Below, piece by piece: positions 25,043-33,172 of a stretch of 64,000 nt of DNA; within the stretch, counting starts at the first letter, position 1; the number at the start of each line of letters is the position of its first letter. Location: NCBI RefSeq assembly GCF_000472525.1, contig NZ_AWZT01000012.1, forward strand, positions 86,319-150,318, given 5' to 3'. The position numbers and the translations under genes were made by a program. The notes under the pieces were generated by a model. It ran no database searches. It was given only the letters and a program-made list of their open reading frames with translations, and was not told the origin of the DNA. Source of the stretch: Paraburkholderia dilworthii (GTDB lineage Bacteria; Pseudomonadota; Gammaproteobacteria; Burkholderiales; Burkholderiaceae).

Positions 25043-25734
25043 CCCCATAGACCATGACTGTTCCTGTTCATAACTCATCGCGCGAGTGCGGGTGCGGGGT
25101 TCTGGGAAGGAATCTGTCGAGAAACAACTCCTGTTTGTTGTTTTCTTTAAAAACAAACACCTTTAACAACGTTTACAGCGGGCGAAGCCTTGCTGGTAGG
25201 TTGGTTCGGCTCCGTTCGGTAGGGTTCTATGGGGTGAAAGGTCAGGGTTTGTGGGTACAAGCGGGTTCTTGCGGTCATGGTTCGTGGGTGATTCGGTCAT
25301 GGTCTATGGGGAAAAGTCAGGTTCCGTGGGGCGTGCGGAGAAAGCCGTTGCAAGCGATTGATCTGTAAGGACATTCGGAAGACATCCGGCTTCCATAGGT
25401 CAGGGTTCGTGGGGAGGAGGTCCGGGCCGGGGGATAACGCGGCCATCTGCCCCATAGACCATGACCTTTAGTGGGTGGGTTGGGCGTTAGGGATCGGCCT
25501 AGCCCCATCGATCGCAACGCCGGGACATTGAAAAGTCCGCTGGCCGACGCAACTGAACGCCCGATTGTTGGCTGCGCCTCGCCTTGGAGTCGCGTGCAAG
25601 GCGTCCGCTCGACTACGCGCCGGTCGGGTTTGCCCATAAAGGATCACTTCCAGAAGGAGCCAGTCTCAAAAGCTCCCCACAAAATATGACCTTTTGGTTG
25701 ACCGTAGTTTGAAAGCTCCCCACAAACCATGACC
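25043..25734. repeat. Iteron array, candidate oriV
   Basis: At least nine copies of a ~17-base motif like GGTCATGGTTTGTGGGG. Plus orientation: 25218-25234, 25240-25255, 25273-25288, 25295-25311, 25315-25331, 25398-25414. Minus orientation: 25043-25059, 25450-25466, 25675-25691, 25718-25734. Several follow each other at 20-22 bases, about two helical turns. An A+T-rich stretch lies at 25133-25172 and could be the melting region. It lies next to rep and before parA, the normal place for an iteron origin. The rest of 24941-26006 holds no gene. I did not find a clear DnaA box. Confidence 0.8.
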
Positions 25735-25916
25735 TTTTGACCTTCCCGGCGAGGCACTGTGTTCCAACCTGCACGGAGCTGCACCACAGTCGGAACGTTT
25801 CCGATGGATTGCATACGGGGCCTTATGTTCAATCAGCGGCGGACGTGTATCGTGCGCCGGAATTAACGTCGAAACTTCTTGCAAGCCCTAGTTTTCCTCA
25901 CTAAGCTCCGGCAGAA

Positions 25917-25954
25917 TTCAACACGAGTTGGCGATTAACGCTTTAGGTGTTGAA
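25917..25954. promoter_or_regulatory. Inverted repeat upstream of parA, candidate par operator
   Basis: TTCAACAC (25917-25924) and GTGTTGAA (25947-25954) are perfect 8-base arms 22 bases apart, 53 bases upstream of the parA ATG. ParA proteins with an N-terminal DNA-binding domain usually repress their own promoter through such sites. Confidence 0.45.
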
Positions 25955-26006
25955 ACAACCACGCGACGCTCATAGCCTTGGGCGTTACTAAAATTGGGAG
26001 CCCTTG

Positions 26007-27236
26007 ATGAACACAGCAGTGCGTGCGCGCTCTGAAAAGCCAGTAATGTCAATCCAACTGAAACATGCTCCGAAGCCGATGCCCCTGTCGGCGATAAAAG
26101 CTATCGCCGACAACGCGAGCGGCATGCTCGTGGATGTTCGCGAAAGCATGCTTGCTCCTCACCCGCGCAAAAATCCTCCGGTTTTTACTACTGCACAAGT
26201 CGGAGACCTTTGTCGGATCGATCGGCAGCGAATGAACTATCTAACGCGGTCGGACTTCGACTTGCCGCAAGGGACGCTGCGGCACAGTCGAAGCCGGGAG
26301 TTTACTCTGGAGGAGGCCCGGGTATGGATTGCCCAAATTGCGCCGTTCGCGAAGCGGCCTGCAGGGGTGAAGGGAAAGAAAATTGCCATTGGGAACTTCA
26401 AGGGCGGTGTGAGCAAAACGACTACGGCCATGACGCTTGCGCAGGGCTTATCGCTCTTCGGCCGTCGGGTGTTACTCGTTGATCTTGATCCGCAAGCGTC
26501 CTTGTCCGCGCTCAACGGAATACTGGCAGATAGCGAAGTTTCTGACGAGCAGACGGTTCTTCCGTTGATTTATGGAGACGTGGACGACCTGCAATACGCG
26601 GTCCAGTCGACGTACTGGGACGGCGTCGATCTCATTCCCGCAAGCGCCGCATTGTTTGGCGCCGAATTTTTTCTTCCGTTCAAGCAATCGAAGGATCAAT
26701 CATTCCAATTTTGGAACGTGTTGAATCGGGGGCTTGAGCCGCTCTTGGACGAGTATGACGTCGTAATTATTGACACCCCCCCTGCACTCTCCTATCTGAC
26801 AATCAACGCCTTCATGGCTGCGGACGGGCTGATTGTACCGACGCCGCCAAGCGCACTCGACTACGCATCTTCCACTCAGTTCTGGAGCCTCTTTTCGGAC
26901 CTATCAGAAAGCATGACACAGGTGGCGCCTGAGCTCGTCAAAAGCTTCGATTTTATTCATGTTCTTCTTGCGAAGGTCGATCAGAGTCAAGCGGCAACGC
27001 CTATCGTACGAGATTGGATTAACAAGACATATGAAGGCTTGGTGCTTCCGATCGAAATTCCGACGACTGCGGTTACGCAAACCGCCGCGGCGGAATTCGG
27101 GACCGTGTACGACATTTCGAGGTACCAAGGCAGTCTGAAAACCTATCAGCGGGCCCGCGAGGCCTACGATCGGTTTGCCGAGATTATCGATCAGCAACTT
27201 GTTGCGTTGTGGCACGCGGGCCAGGAGGCCAAATGA
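26007..27236 (+). CDS. parA: Partition ATPase ParA, with N-terminal DNA-binding domain
   Basis: 409 residues from ATG 26007 (GGGAG 8 bases upstream; a TTG at 26004 also opens the frame). Residues ~55-110 look like a MerR-type helix-turn-helix (VFTTAQVGDLCRIDRQRMNY). The ATPase domain starts at ~125 with the deviant Walker A KGGVSKTTTAM, followed by VLLVDLDPQAS and a Walker B VVIIDTPPALSY. This is the type Ia ParA layout (P1/F type): ATPase plus autorepressor. It overlaps parB by ATGA. Confidence 0.9.
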   Translation: MNTAVRARSEKPVMSIQLKHAPKPMPLSAIKAIADNASGMLVDVRESMLAPHPRKNPPVFTTAQVGDLCRIDRQRMNYLTRSDFDLPQGTLRHSRSREFTLEEARVWIAQIAPFAKRPAGVKGKKIAIGNFKGGVSKTTTAMTLAQGLSLFGRRVLLVDLDPQASLSALNGILADSEVSDEQTVLPLIYGDVDDLQYAVQSTYWDGVDLIPASAALFGAEFFLPFKQSKDQSFQFWNVLNRGLEPLLDEYDVVIIDTPPALSYLTINAFMAADGLIVPTPPSALDYASSTQFWSLFSDLSESMTQVAPELVKSFDFIHVLLAKVDQSQAATPIVRDWINKTYEGLVLPIEIPTTAVTQTAAAEFGTVYDISRYQGSLKTYQRAREAYDRFAEIIDQQLVALWHAGQEAK

Positions 27237-28222
27237 GCATTAAAGACCGACTAGCAGCAAAAGCCGCTTCCATAGGATCGTCTCCACGCAGTCCAAAGGG
27301 CGGAGACGATCCCTCCGGACGGCCGAAAACGGCGCCTGGGCAATTGATGGCTTCCTTTCCGCTACTTGCCGAGAAGGAGCGAGAACTCCAGTCGGCAATG
27401 AAGCGAATTGAGGAGCTTGAGACCGCCGGAGTCGGGGCGTCTCAAGAAGTCGCAATCGAAACTCTCGTCGAAATTCCGGGGCGGCGACGAGTTCTCTCTG
27501 AGGAAGAGTACAAGGAGCTTCGAACAAACCTCGAAAGCAATCCGCTTGTGCACCCTATTGTTTATCGACCGCTGGGCGATGGTCGGAACGAGATCATTTC
27601 TGGAAATAACCGAGTAGCGATTTACCGCGATGAGTTAAAGCGCGCGACCATTCGTGGTGTACCGTTCAACGGAACGGATGCTGAAGTGGAGTTAGGTGCG
27701 GCGTTCTCCAATTTGCTCGCGCCGTCGCTTCCAGACTTTGAAAAATACCGGCAATTCAAGAGAATTCAGCAGAACCTTGGTCTGTCCCAGGCAGATATCA
27801 CCCGTATGTCAGGGCTGGCGCAGAGCCACGTGGCTCGAATTCTGTCGTTTGAGAACTTGCCAGACGCTGCGAAACAAGTTGTCGCGGCCAGACCTCACAA
27901 GCTGGGCGGCACCGCTGCCGCGAAGTTCGCCTCGTTGGCGCAGCAAGGGCGAGTGGAAGAGGTGACGAAGGCAATCGATGCTTTAGTTAATTCAGTCGAC
28001 ATGACGCAGGAGAGGGCTCTGGCATTAGCCTCCCCAGCTCGTCCGAAAGCGGCACGGCCGTCGGTAAGGACAATTAACACCGGTAAGCGGAAGTTCTGTG
28101 ACGTGTCAGTCAGGAGCGGGGTCGTCGGTCTGCGCTTTCCGGGAAAAGACGGAGAGGCAATCGCGGAAGAATGGGCGCGACGAATCGCCGAGTTCATCGA
28201 ATCTGAGATCGACAACAAGTAA
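27233..28222 (+). CDS. parB: Partition protein ParB
   Basis: 329 residues from ATG 27233, which overlaps the parA stop. Residues about 85-185 are the ParB/sulfiredoxin-like CTP-binding domain (ESNPLVHPIVYRPLGDGRNE, IISGNNRVAIYRDE, with GNNR in place of GERR). Residues ~185-225 form the helix-turn-helix (LSQADITRMSGLAQSHVARI). The C-terminal ~60 residues are probably a dimerisation domain. It binds parS sites, for which the direct repeats just after the gene (28235-28324) are candidates. Confidence 0.9.
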   Translation: MSIKDRLAAKAASIGSSPRSPKGGDDPSGRPKTAPGQLMASFPLLAEKERELQSAMKRIEELETAGVGASQEVAIETLVEIPGRRRVLSEEEYKELRTNLESNPLVHPIVYRPLGDGRNEIISGNNRVAIYRDELKRATIRGVPFNGTDAEVELGAAFSNLLAPSLPDFEKYRQFKRIQQNLGLSQADITRMSGLAQSHVARILSFENLPDAAKQVVAARPHKLGGTAAAKFASLAQQGRVEEVTKAIDALVNSVDMTQERALALASPARPKAARPSVRTINTGKRKFCDVSVRSGVVGLRFPGKDGEAIAEEWARRIAEFIESEIDNK

Positions 28223-28234
28223 TGGCGCTGAACA

Positions 28235-28324
28235 TCCAAATTGGAAACTCAATCAAATCAAAGCGTTAGCGGACGCGGCACTGCTCTGCTTCAGCTAATC
28301 CAATTTGGATATTCAATAGAATCA
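28235..28324. repeat. Two direct repeats with palindromic core after parB, candidate parS
   Basis: Two 26-base copies at 28235-28260 and 28299-28324, starting TCCAAATTGGAAACTCAATC and TCCAATTTGGATATTCAATA, match at 21 of 26 positions and are 64 bases apart (about six helical turns). Each begins with an imperfect palindrome TCCAAWTTGGA. Position right after parB is normal for a centromere. The following 28325-28814 has no gene that I can support. Confidence 0.5.
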
Positions 28325-28814
28325 GGTACTTGGGTACTTGGATTGTTCGGCGCTGGCGCGGGCTCCGCTCGGGGCGTGGGAGCGCCGATTTGAGCATCGC
28401 CGGTGCGCCAGTTTCCCCGGTTAAAGTGGCAAGGCGGCCAGGATGCTGCGGCGGAAACTTCGTCCACGTCGAGCCGCCAATAACGCCGGGCCCCGCATTC
28501 ATGCGTTTTCTGGCCCGAGCCGTTCGTGACCTTTGCTATCGTAACGGGCGCGGCCTTATATACTGAATTTGCGCTGCCGATGGCACGGGCGCTTCGCGCT
28601 AAACTGCGCGCTCAGGGGGCTCCCATTCTGATAGAAAAGTGTCTGAAGGTGCTACGGAAGTGTTACGCCAAAGCTGAACGATCAGAAAACTGTCAGTTGA
28701 CAATGCCTTTGGGTTAAGCGCCAAGCGCAGTCACGATGCCGGCTCTCGATCGAGCGGTCGGGGCAGGGACCGGGGAGCGACAGGTGATTTCCCGAAAATC
28801 GCGCCCGCCGTTTG

Positions 28815-30632
28815 TCATTCATCCAAATCCCGCTCGCTGGCGTAGAAGCGCTCGAATTCTTGCGCCATTCGACGTTGCTCCGCTTGAACGTAAATCGAAG
28901 TTGTCTGCATACTGGCATGTCCCAGCGCCCGCTGGATTACGTCGATCGGGACGTCCTCGGCCGCAGCATGTGTCCCGAACGTGTGGCGAAACGCGTGCGG
29001 CGACGCCTCATGAAGCACCATCCGCTCTGCTTCCGACAGTCCGTCCATACCTTCCAGCAAACCTGTCATCGCCCACCGGACCAGTTTCCAGACGCCATGT
29101 GTGGAGTAACCCTGGGGGGCATCAGTATTAGCATGCTTGGCCTCGGCAACCCTGAAATTTGGCACCACGAGTGGCGCGAGCAGCGGAAGGGACAGTGAAG
29201 CGGGCGAGTGCGGGCCGTCAAAAGATTCCCCTCTGTCGTGCCAGTGGGCGCGCAGTGCGGACACCGTAGCAGGACTGACCGGGACCGTGCGCTCCCGGTT
29301 TCGCTTGCCAATCACTGTTAGTTGCCACACCGGATGCACACGTGTGCTGTGCGGTGAAACCACCAGCCGGGCACGCACCGCGCCAGCCGCCTCTTCCCGC
29401 CTCAGCCCCGAGGCCCCCATGAGCAGGAGCAGGGCGCGAGCGATGCGCCACTGCTTCGCGCCCACGGGTTTGCATGCCCCGTCCATGAACGCCCGGGCGC
29501 GCTCCCATAGATCTCGAGGAAGTGCCCGATCGATGCGGATGCTGGCCTCCCGTTTGACCACCCGCGGGTCGTTCACGGCCTTCCACGGGTTGCCGGCCAG
29601 ATACCGGACATCGACCAGCCACGCGAACGCCGCACGTAGCGCCCGGGTCGCATAGCGCTGCGATTCTGGTGTCAGTGCATCGGTCGCAAAAGGTCGCCAG
29701 CGCGGCGAGCTACGCGGCGCCCTAGGCCCGACAAAGGAAGGGCAGGGGAGAGCGAGGAAGTCCTTGTAGGCTTCACAATCCTCGACCATCAGCGCGCTCA
29801 TTGGCTTGCCCCTTACGGCGACTGCCCACAAGAGAAAGCGTTCCAGCTCCTTCGTGTAAACCCGCAGCGTTTTTGGCTGGTCGCGATAGCGGTTGAGGTA
29901 GGCGCGCACCGCGTCCAGATCGTTGCGCGCTTGGATGAACGGGAAAGCGCTAGACCGGTTGGCGCCAGTTGTGCCGGAAAGAGCGGCACCGAGGGTCATC
30001 CGTTCGAGCGGCACAAGTGCGCTGCGCGGCCAATCAACGACCACTAAGTCGGCCGCGACGAGGGGGTCCTCGAGTTCCACATCATCGACCACCCGCTCAC
30101 CAATCGACGCCTCATGCTGCCGGAGCCACGCGACGATGTGCCGGGCCCGGCCCGCACCGATGCGCGGCACCGGCCGCCACCAGCTGCCTCCGCGCCGGTT
30201 ACAGAACGCCACCAGATCGCCAAGCGTCCTGATCCCTTCGCCCTTCAGCCGGAGTGACACGAGCGGACGGAACCACATGCCGACCGGATGCTGGGCATCG
30301 GGTCGCGCTACTGCAAGCGCTGCCGCCTGCTCGACCATCTTCAGCGTAACCGAGGTGAGCCGTGCGCTGCCGTGCGCACGCGCCGACGCTTTGAGGTGAT
30401 CGGCGAGCACGGGTGATCCATGCTCGATCGCGAGGTCCACCAGATCGGCCTGCATCTGTCGCAGATATGTGCTGACCCACCCGGCGGTGGGCGCATTGCC
30501 ATCGCTGTCCTCGCTGAAATACAGGCGCGCGATGGTCGCCGGCGGCACCCGTTGCACGAACGCACGCAGGGCGGTGAAGTCGGTGCGGCTATAGGCGCGC
30601 GTGAGGGTGATAGGAAGTGACCGGTTGCCCAT
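28815..30632 (-). CDS. Large tyrosine recombinase/integrase
   Basis: 605 residues. The C-terminal catalytic domain has GASGLRREEAAG (first Arg), a Lys/beta-hairpin region VIGKRNRERTVPVSP, HAFRHTFGTHAA (His-x-x-Arg), LGHASMQTTSIYVQ (His and nucleophile Tyr). A core-binding (SAM-like) domain is at ~240-320 (AYLNRYRDQPKTLRVYTKEL). The N-terminal ~220 residues are an extension found in a group of plasmid-borne integrases of Burkholderia, with a helix-hairpin-helix-like piece (RIGAGRARHIVAWLRQH). A dif-like site lies 89 bases upstream. It may resolve plasmid multimers. Start ATG 30632. Confidence 0.8.
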   Translation of the reverse strand: MGNRSLPITLTRAYSRTDFTALRAFVQRVPPATIARLYFSEDSDGNAPTAGWVSTYLRQMQADLVDLAIEHGSPVLADHLKASARAHGSARLTSVTLKMVEQAAALAVARPDAQHPVGMWFRPLVSLRLKGEGIRTLGDLVAFCNRRGGSWWRPVPRIGAGRARHIVAWLRQHEASIGERVVDDVELEDPLVAADLVVVDWPRSALVPLERMTLGAALSGTTGANRSSAFPFIQARNDLDAVRAYLNRYRDQPKTLRVYTKELERFLLWAVAVRGKPMSALMVEDCEAYKDFLALPCPSFVGPRAPRSSPRWRPFATDALTPESQRYATRALRAAFAWLVDVRYLAGNPWKAVNDPRVVKREASIRIDRALPRDLWERARAFMDGACKPVGAKQWRIARALLLLMGASGLRREEAAGAVRARLVVSPHSTRVHPVWQLTVIGKRNRERTVPVSPATVSALRAHWHDRGESFDGPHSPASLSLPLLAPLVVPNFRVAEAKHANTDAPQGYSTHGVWKLVRWAMTGLLEGMDGLSEAERMVLHEASPHAFRHTFGTHAAAEDVPIDVIQRALGHASMQTTSIYVQAEQRRMAQEFERFYASERDLDE

Positions 30633-30720
30633 GCTGGAATGAAAACGAAAAACAGGTGGCTGGAAAGCCCGCAGGGTCTGGAGTCGAGTGCCACAACCCC
30701 GGATTTAGGCCATTAAACGC

Positions 30721-30748
30721 AGTCGCGATAATAGCAGTTATCAAAACT
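30721..30748. other. dif-like 11-6-11 recombination site
   Basis: AGTCGCGATAA (30721-30731), TAGCAG (30732-30737), TTATCAAAACT (30738-30748). The outer arms resemble the XerC/XerD half sites of dif (consensus GGTGCGCATAA-6-TTATGTTAAAT) with GATAA/TTATC perfect inner symmetry. It lies just upstream of the tyrosine recombinase gene. Likely a plasmid multimer-resolution or recombinase core site. The other intergenic DNA of 30633-31134 shows no gene. Confidence 0.5.
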
Positions 30749-31134
30749 GGGGAGTCGTTGCAAATGGCCTAGCCGTCCTCCGCGTTACGTTGGCGGGCGC
30801 CCGTGGGGACAGCCACGGGAATTCGCTTGGTACGCGTCGCAGAGCCTGAAGGCGCGACGAGCGCGAAGGGGGAGACGCAAGCCGGCAAGGATGGCGATCG
30901 TTGCTTCGCAGCATCAGCGGGAAAACGGGCAGCGATCGAGGCGGACCGACGGCATCGCGGCGTCGTCTGAAAGGCGGCCCGCCCGACAAAAGGTGACCTT
31001 TGACGACAGTGCCACCGGTGGGCGACGTTGGCTGCTTCAAGACGAGCCCGGTGGCGCCACTCTGAAGCCGGTTGCGCACCGGTCAGCGGATCGGGTAGGG
31101 TGACGGCATTCAAGCCAACCTGAAGGACATCACC

Positions 31135-31413
31135 ATGAACAAGCAGGACCTCGTCGACGCCGTCGCCGCAAAAACGGGCACCAGTAAAGCCTTGGCCGCC
31201 GAAACGCTCGACGCGCTGCTCGGCACCATCACGGCGACCGTCACGAAAGGCGACACCGTGCAACTGATCGGGTTCGGGGCGTTTTCGACAGGCGCGCGCG
31301 CCGCGCGTGTTGGCCGGAACCCGGCGACCGGCGCTCAGATCCAGATCCCTGCCGCGAAGACGGTCAAGTTCACCGCGGGTAAGGCGTTCAAGGATGCGGT
31401 GAATGTCGCCTGA
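31135..31413 (+). CDS. hup: HU-family DNA-binding protein
   Basis: 92 residues, full length for HU. N-terminus [20 protein letters not shown]; the DNA-contact arm includes [20 protein letters not shown] and the conserved RNPATG and [18 protein letters not shown] is 8 bases upstream. HU bends DNA and is often needed at plasmid origins and in site-specific recombination. A degenerate second copy follows at 31752. A hairpin after it may end the transcript. Confidence 0.9.
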   Translation: MNKQDLVDAVAAKTGTSKALAAETLDALLGTITATVTKGDTVQLIGFGAFSTGARAARVGRNPATGAQIQIPAAKTVKFTAGKAFKDAVNVA

Positions 31414-31453
31414 GGGCGTGCAACTTGATTACCCTTCGTTTCGGGACATTCCC

Positions 31454-31481
31454 CAGCCCCGTAACCGGTTTTTCGGGGCTG
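31454..31481 (+). terminator. Hairpin downstream of the HU gene
   Basis: CAGCCCCG (31454-31461) and CGGGGCTG (31474-31481) are perfect 8-base arms, loop 12 bases with TTTTT. There is no T run after the stem, so it may be a factor-dependent or weak terminator. The rest of 31482-31751 holds no gene that I can support. Confidence 0.45.
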
Positions 31482-31751
31482 TAGGGGCCGACGGCGGTCA
31501 GAGGGCGAAACCTGTGGGACCCTGAGTTGACGTGTCGCGCCCCGTCTCGAGCTTGGGCGTCGGCTTGCTCGGACCTCGTCGCAGTGGTGCAACCAACCTA
31601 GGCGCAACGACGAAAACCGTTGCCGCGTGCGGTCACGCACGCGGTGCCGGCCGAGGAAAACATTCTTACCTTTCGCCCCGGCGTGCTCCGATTGAACGGA
31701 CCCTTGGATCGGGCAGGGTGGCGGCTGCACTTCACCATCTCTGCAGCTAAG

Positions 31752-32033
31752 ACAAGGATCAACAGGATCTGGTCGGTGTCGTCGCCGCGACGACGGGCTT
31801 CACCCAAGGCTGAGACCGCCAAACGCTGGATGCGCTGATCGGCACCATCATCACCGCGCTCACGCAGGGCGAAACCGTGCGACTGATCGGGTTCGGCTCG
31901 TTTTCGACGGGCGCACGTGCCGCCCGTCGTCGGCCGGAATCCGGGTACAGGTGCTGAGATCCAGATCCCTTCGGCGAAGACCTTCGAATTTGCCGCTGGC
32001 AAGGCGCTTAAGGATGTAGTCAACCGCGCGTGA
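31752..32033 (+). pseudogene. Degenerate second HU gene
   Basis: Conceptual translation gives QQDLVGVVAATTGFTQG then a stop, TLDALIGTIITALTQGETVR and [13 protein letters not shown] in a second frame, and [20 protein letters not shown] ending [10 protein letters not shown] in a third. These match the intact HU at 31135 along its length. At least one in-frame stop and two frameshifts make it a pseudogene. It probably arose by tandem duplication. The 32034-32269 stretch is the leader of the next operon. Confidence 0.8.
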
Positions 32034-32269
32034 GAGGAGGGGCGTCCGGTTGTCCGGTGTTTGTACATGGCCGGGAACTCGTACCATCCGTAGCTTTGCA
32101 ATCCCCGAATGCTCGCAGCGGAGTCGGCACGCCTAGAGTCAAATTGAAGGGAGTTCAAGTCTGGTTAGACCGCTTACAATTGCGGCGGGGAAAGCAGTCG
32201 AACGCGGGCTGACGCGGAAGGCAGTTCGTATCAAACAGTAGCGAATATCGGCGACTAAATCTGGAAGGT

Positions 32270-33172
32270 ATGAGATCCGATCAATATATTGACACCGTAG
32301 TCGAGAAGTGCTCGGCGCTGGTGGCTTCGGGACTGTGGTGCCGGCAACCAATAGTACGGCCGCGGGCATGGCTCAACAATTTCGAGACAGAAGATCAGGT
32401 TGCGGCCGCAGTGCTTCTTGACCACTTTACGTACTTCGCGAGCAGTGCGGTCGATCAGATGTTGATGTCTCTTTACCGTCAACTTCGAGACGGCCTCATC
32501 TCACGTATGGGCGTGGAAAGGGCGCAGGCAACGCTGGACCGGGCCGTTTTCACGAGCGTCGAAGGTGAAGATCCGAACGTTACCGACTCGGGAAATCTCT
32601 TTTGCCGAAAACTGCGTCAGACCGCCAGAATCGCCGACGATCGTTTCATGGATCCGAAGCGCGCCCTTGAGCAGGCGAGGGAGGGGCGTCTCGTAGTCTT
32701 TCTGGACGACATCCTTGGATCCGGAAACCAGATCGCGGCGACGTGGAAGCGTGACTATCTGAACCAGCAACCGTATTCGTTCGCGGACCTTGAGGCCACG
32801 ACTGGTTTGCACGTTATTTACGCGAGCTTGGTTGCGACGCGTGCAGGGTTGGACAGGCTACGTGCGGATCTAGCCGGTCTGAAGGTGGTCGCGGCTCACG
32901 TCCTCGAATCTGCGGACACTATCACGGGCGTTCCGCGCAGTGCGCTGAAGCCTGATCTGGGTGATATTCCGGCAGCCATCGTGAGTCTGCTCCAGAAATA
33001 CTCCTCTCGGCTTGGTGTGCCACAGTATCTTGAAGGTCAACGTACACGCATGTATGGACATGCGGAGGCGGGTCTTCTCGTTGCGTTCGAGCATTCCACT
33101 CCCGATTCCACTCTCCCAATCTTCTGGGCTGTTGGACCAGATCAATGGACACCATTGGTGCGACGCGTATGA
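32270..33172 (+). CDS. Phosphoribosyltransferase-like conflict-system protein (PRTase-CE type)
   Basis: 300 residues. Residues 142-154 (VVFLDDILGSGNQ) match the PRPP-binding loop of type I phosphoribosyltransferases (hydrophobic strand, two acidic residues, T/S-G). An N-terminal helical part has a W-L-N-N-F motif (34-38). Proteins of this layout occur next to ORC/CDC6-like ATPases in predicted phage-conflict systems, called PRTase-CE in work by the Aravind group. It may modify or cleave a nucleotide when infection is sensed; catalysis is unproven. It overlaps the ATPase gene by ATGA. The ribosome-binding site GGAAGG is very close to the ATG at 32270, so a later start is possible. Confidence 0.65.
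   Translation: MRSDQYIDTVVEKCSALVASGLWCRQPIVRPRAWLNNFETEDQVAAAVLLDHFTYFASSAVDQMLMSLYRQLRDGLISRMGVERAQATLDRAVFTSVEGEDPNVTDSGNLFCRKLRQTARIADDRFMDPKRALEQAREGRLVVFLDDILGSGNQIAATWKRDYLNQQPYSFADLEATTGLHVIYASLVATRAGLDRLRADLAGLKVVAAHVLESADTITGVPRSALKPDLGDIPAAIVSLLQKYSSRLGVPQYLEGQRTRMYGHAEAGLLVAFEHSTPDSTLPIFWAVGPDQWTPLVRRV

Noticed and set aside
25021..25760. CRISPR-like array from repeated motifs
   Set aside because: Repeats are 17 bases, in both orientations and with uneven spacing; they fit iterons and there are no cas genes.
30769..31263. 164-codon minus frame over the HU promoter
   Set aside because: Overlaps the HU gene; no motifs.
32270..33172. Housekeeping purine or pyrimidine phosphoribosyltransferase
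   Set aside because: Only the PRPP loop fits; length, N-terminus and operon context differ from salvage enzymes.
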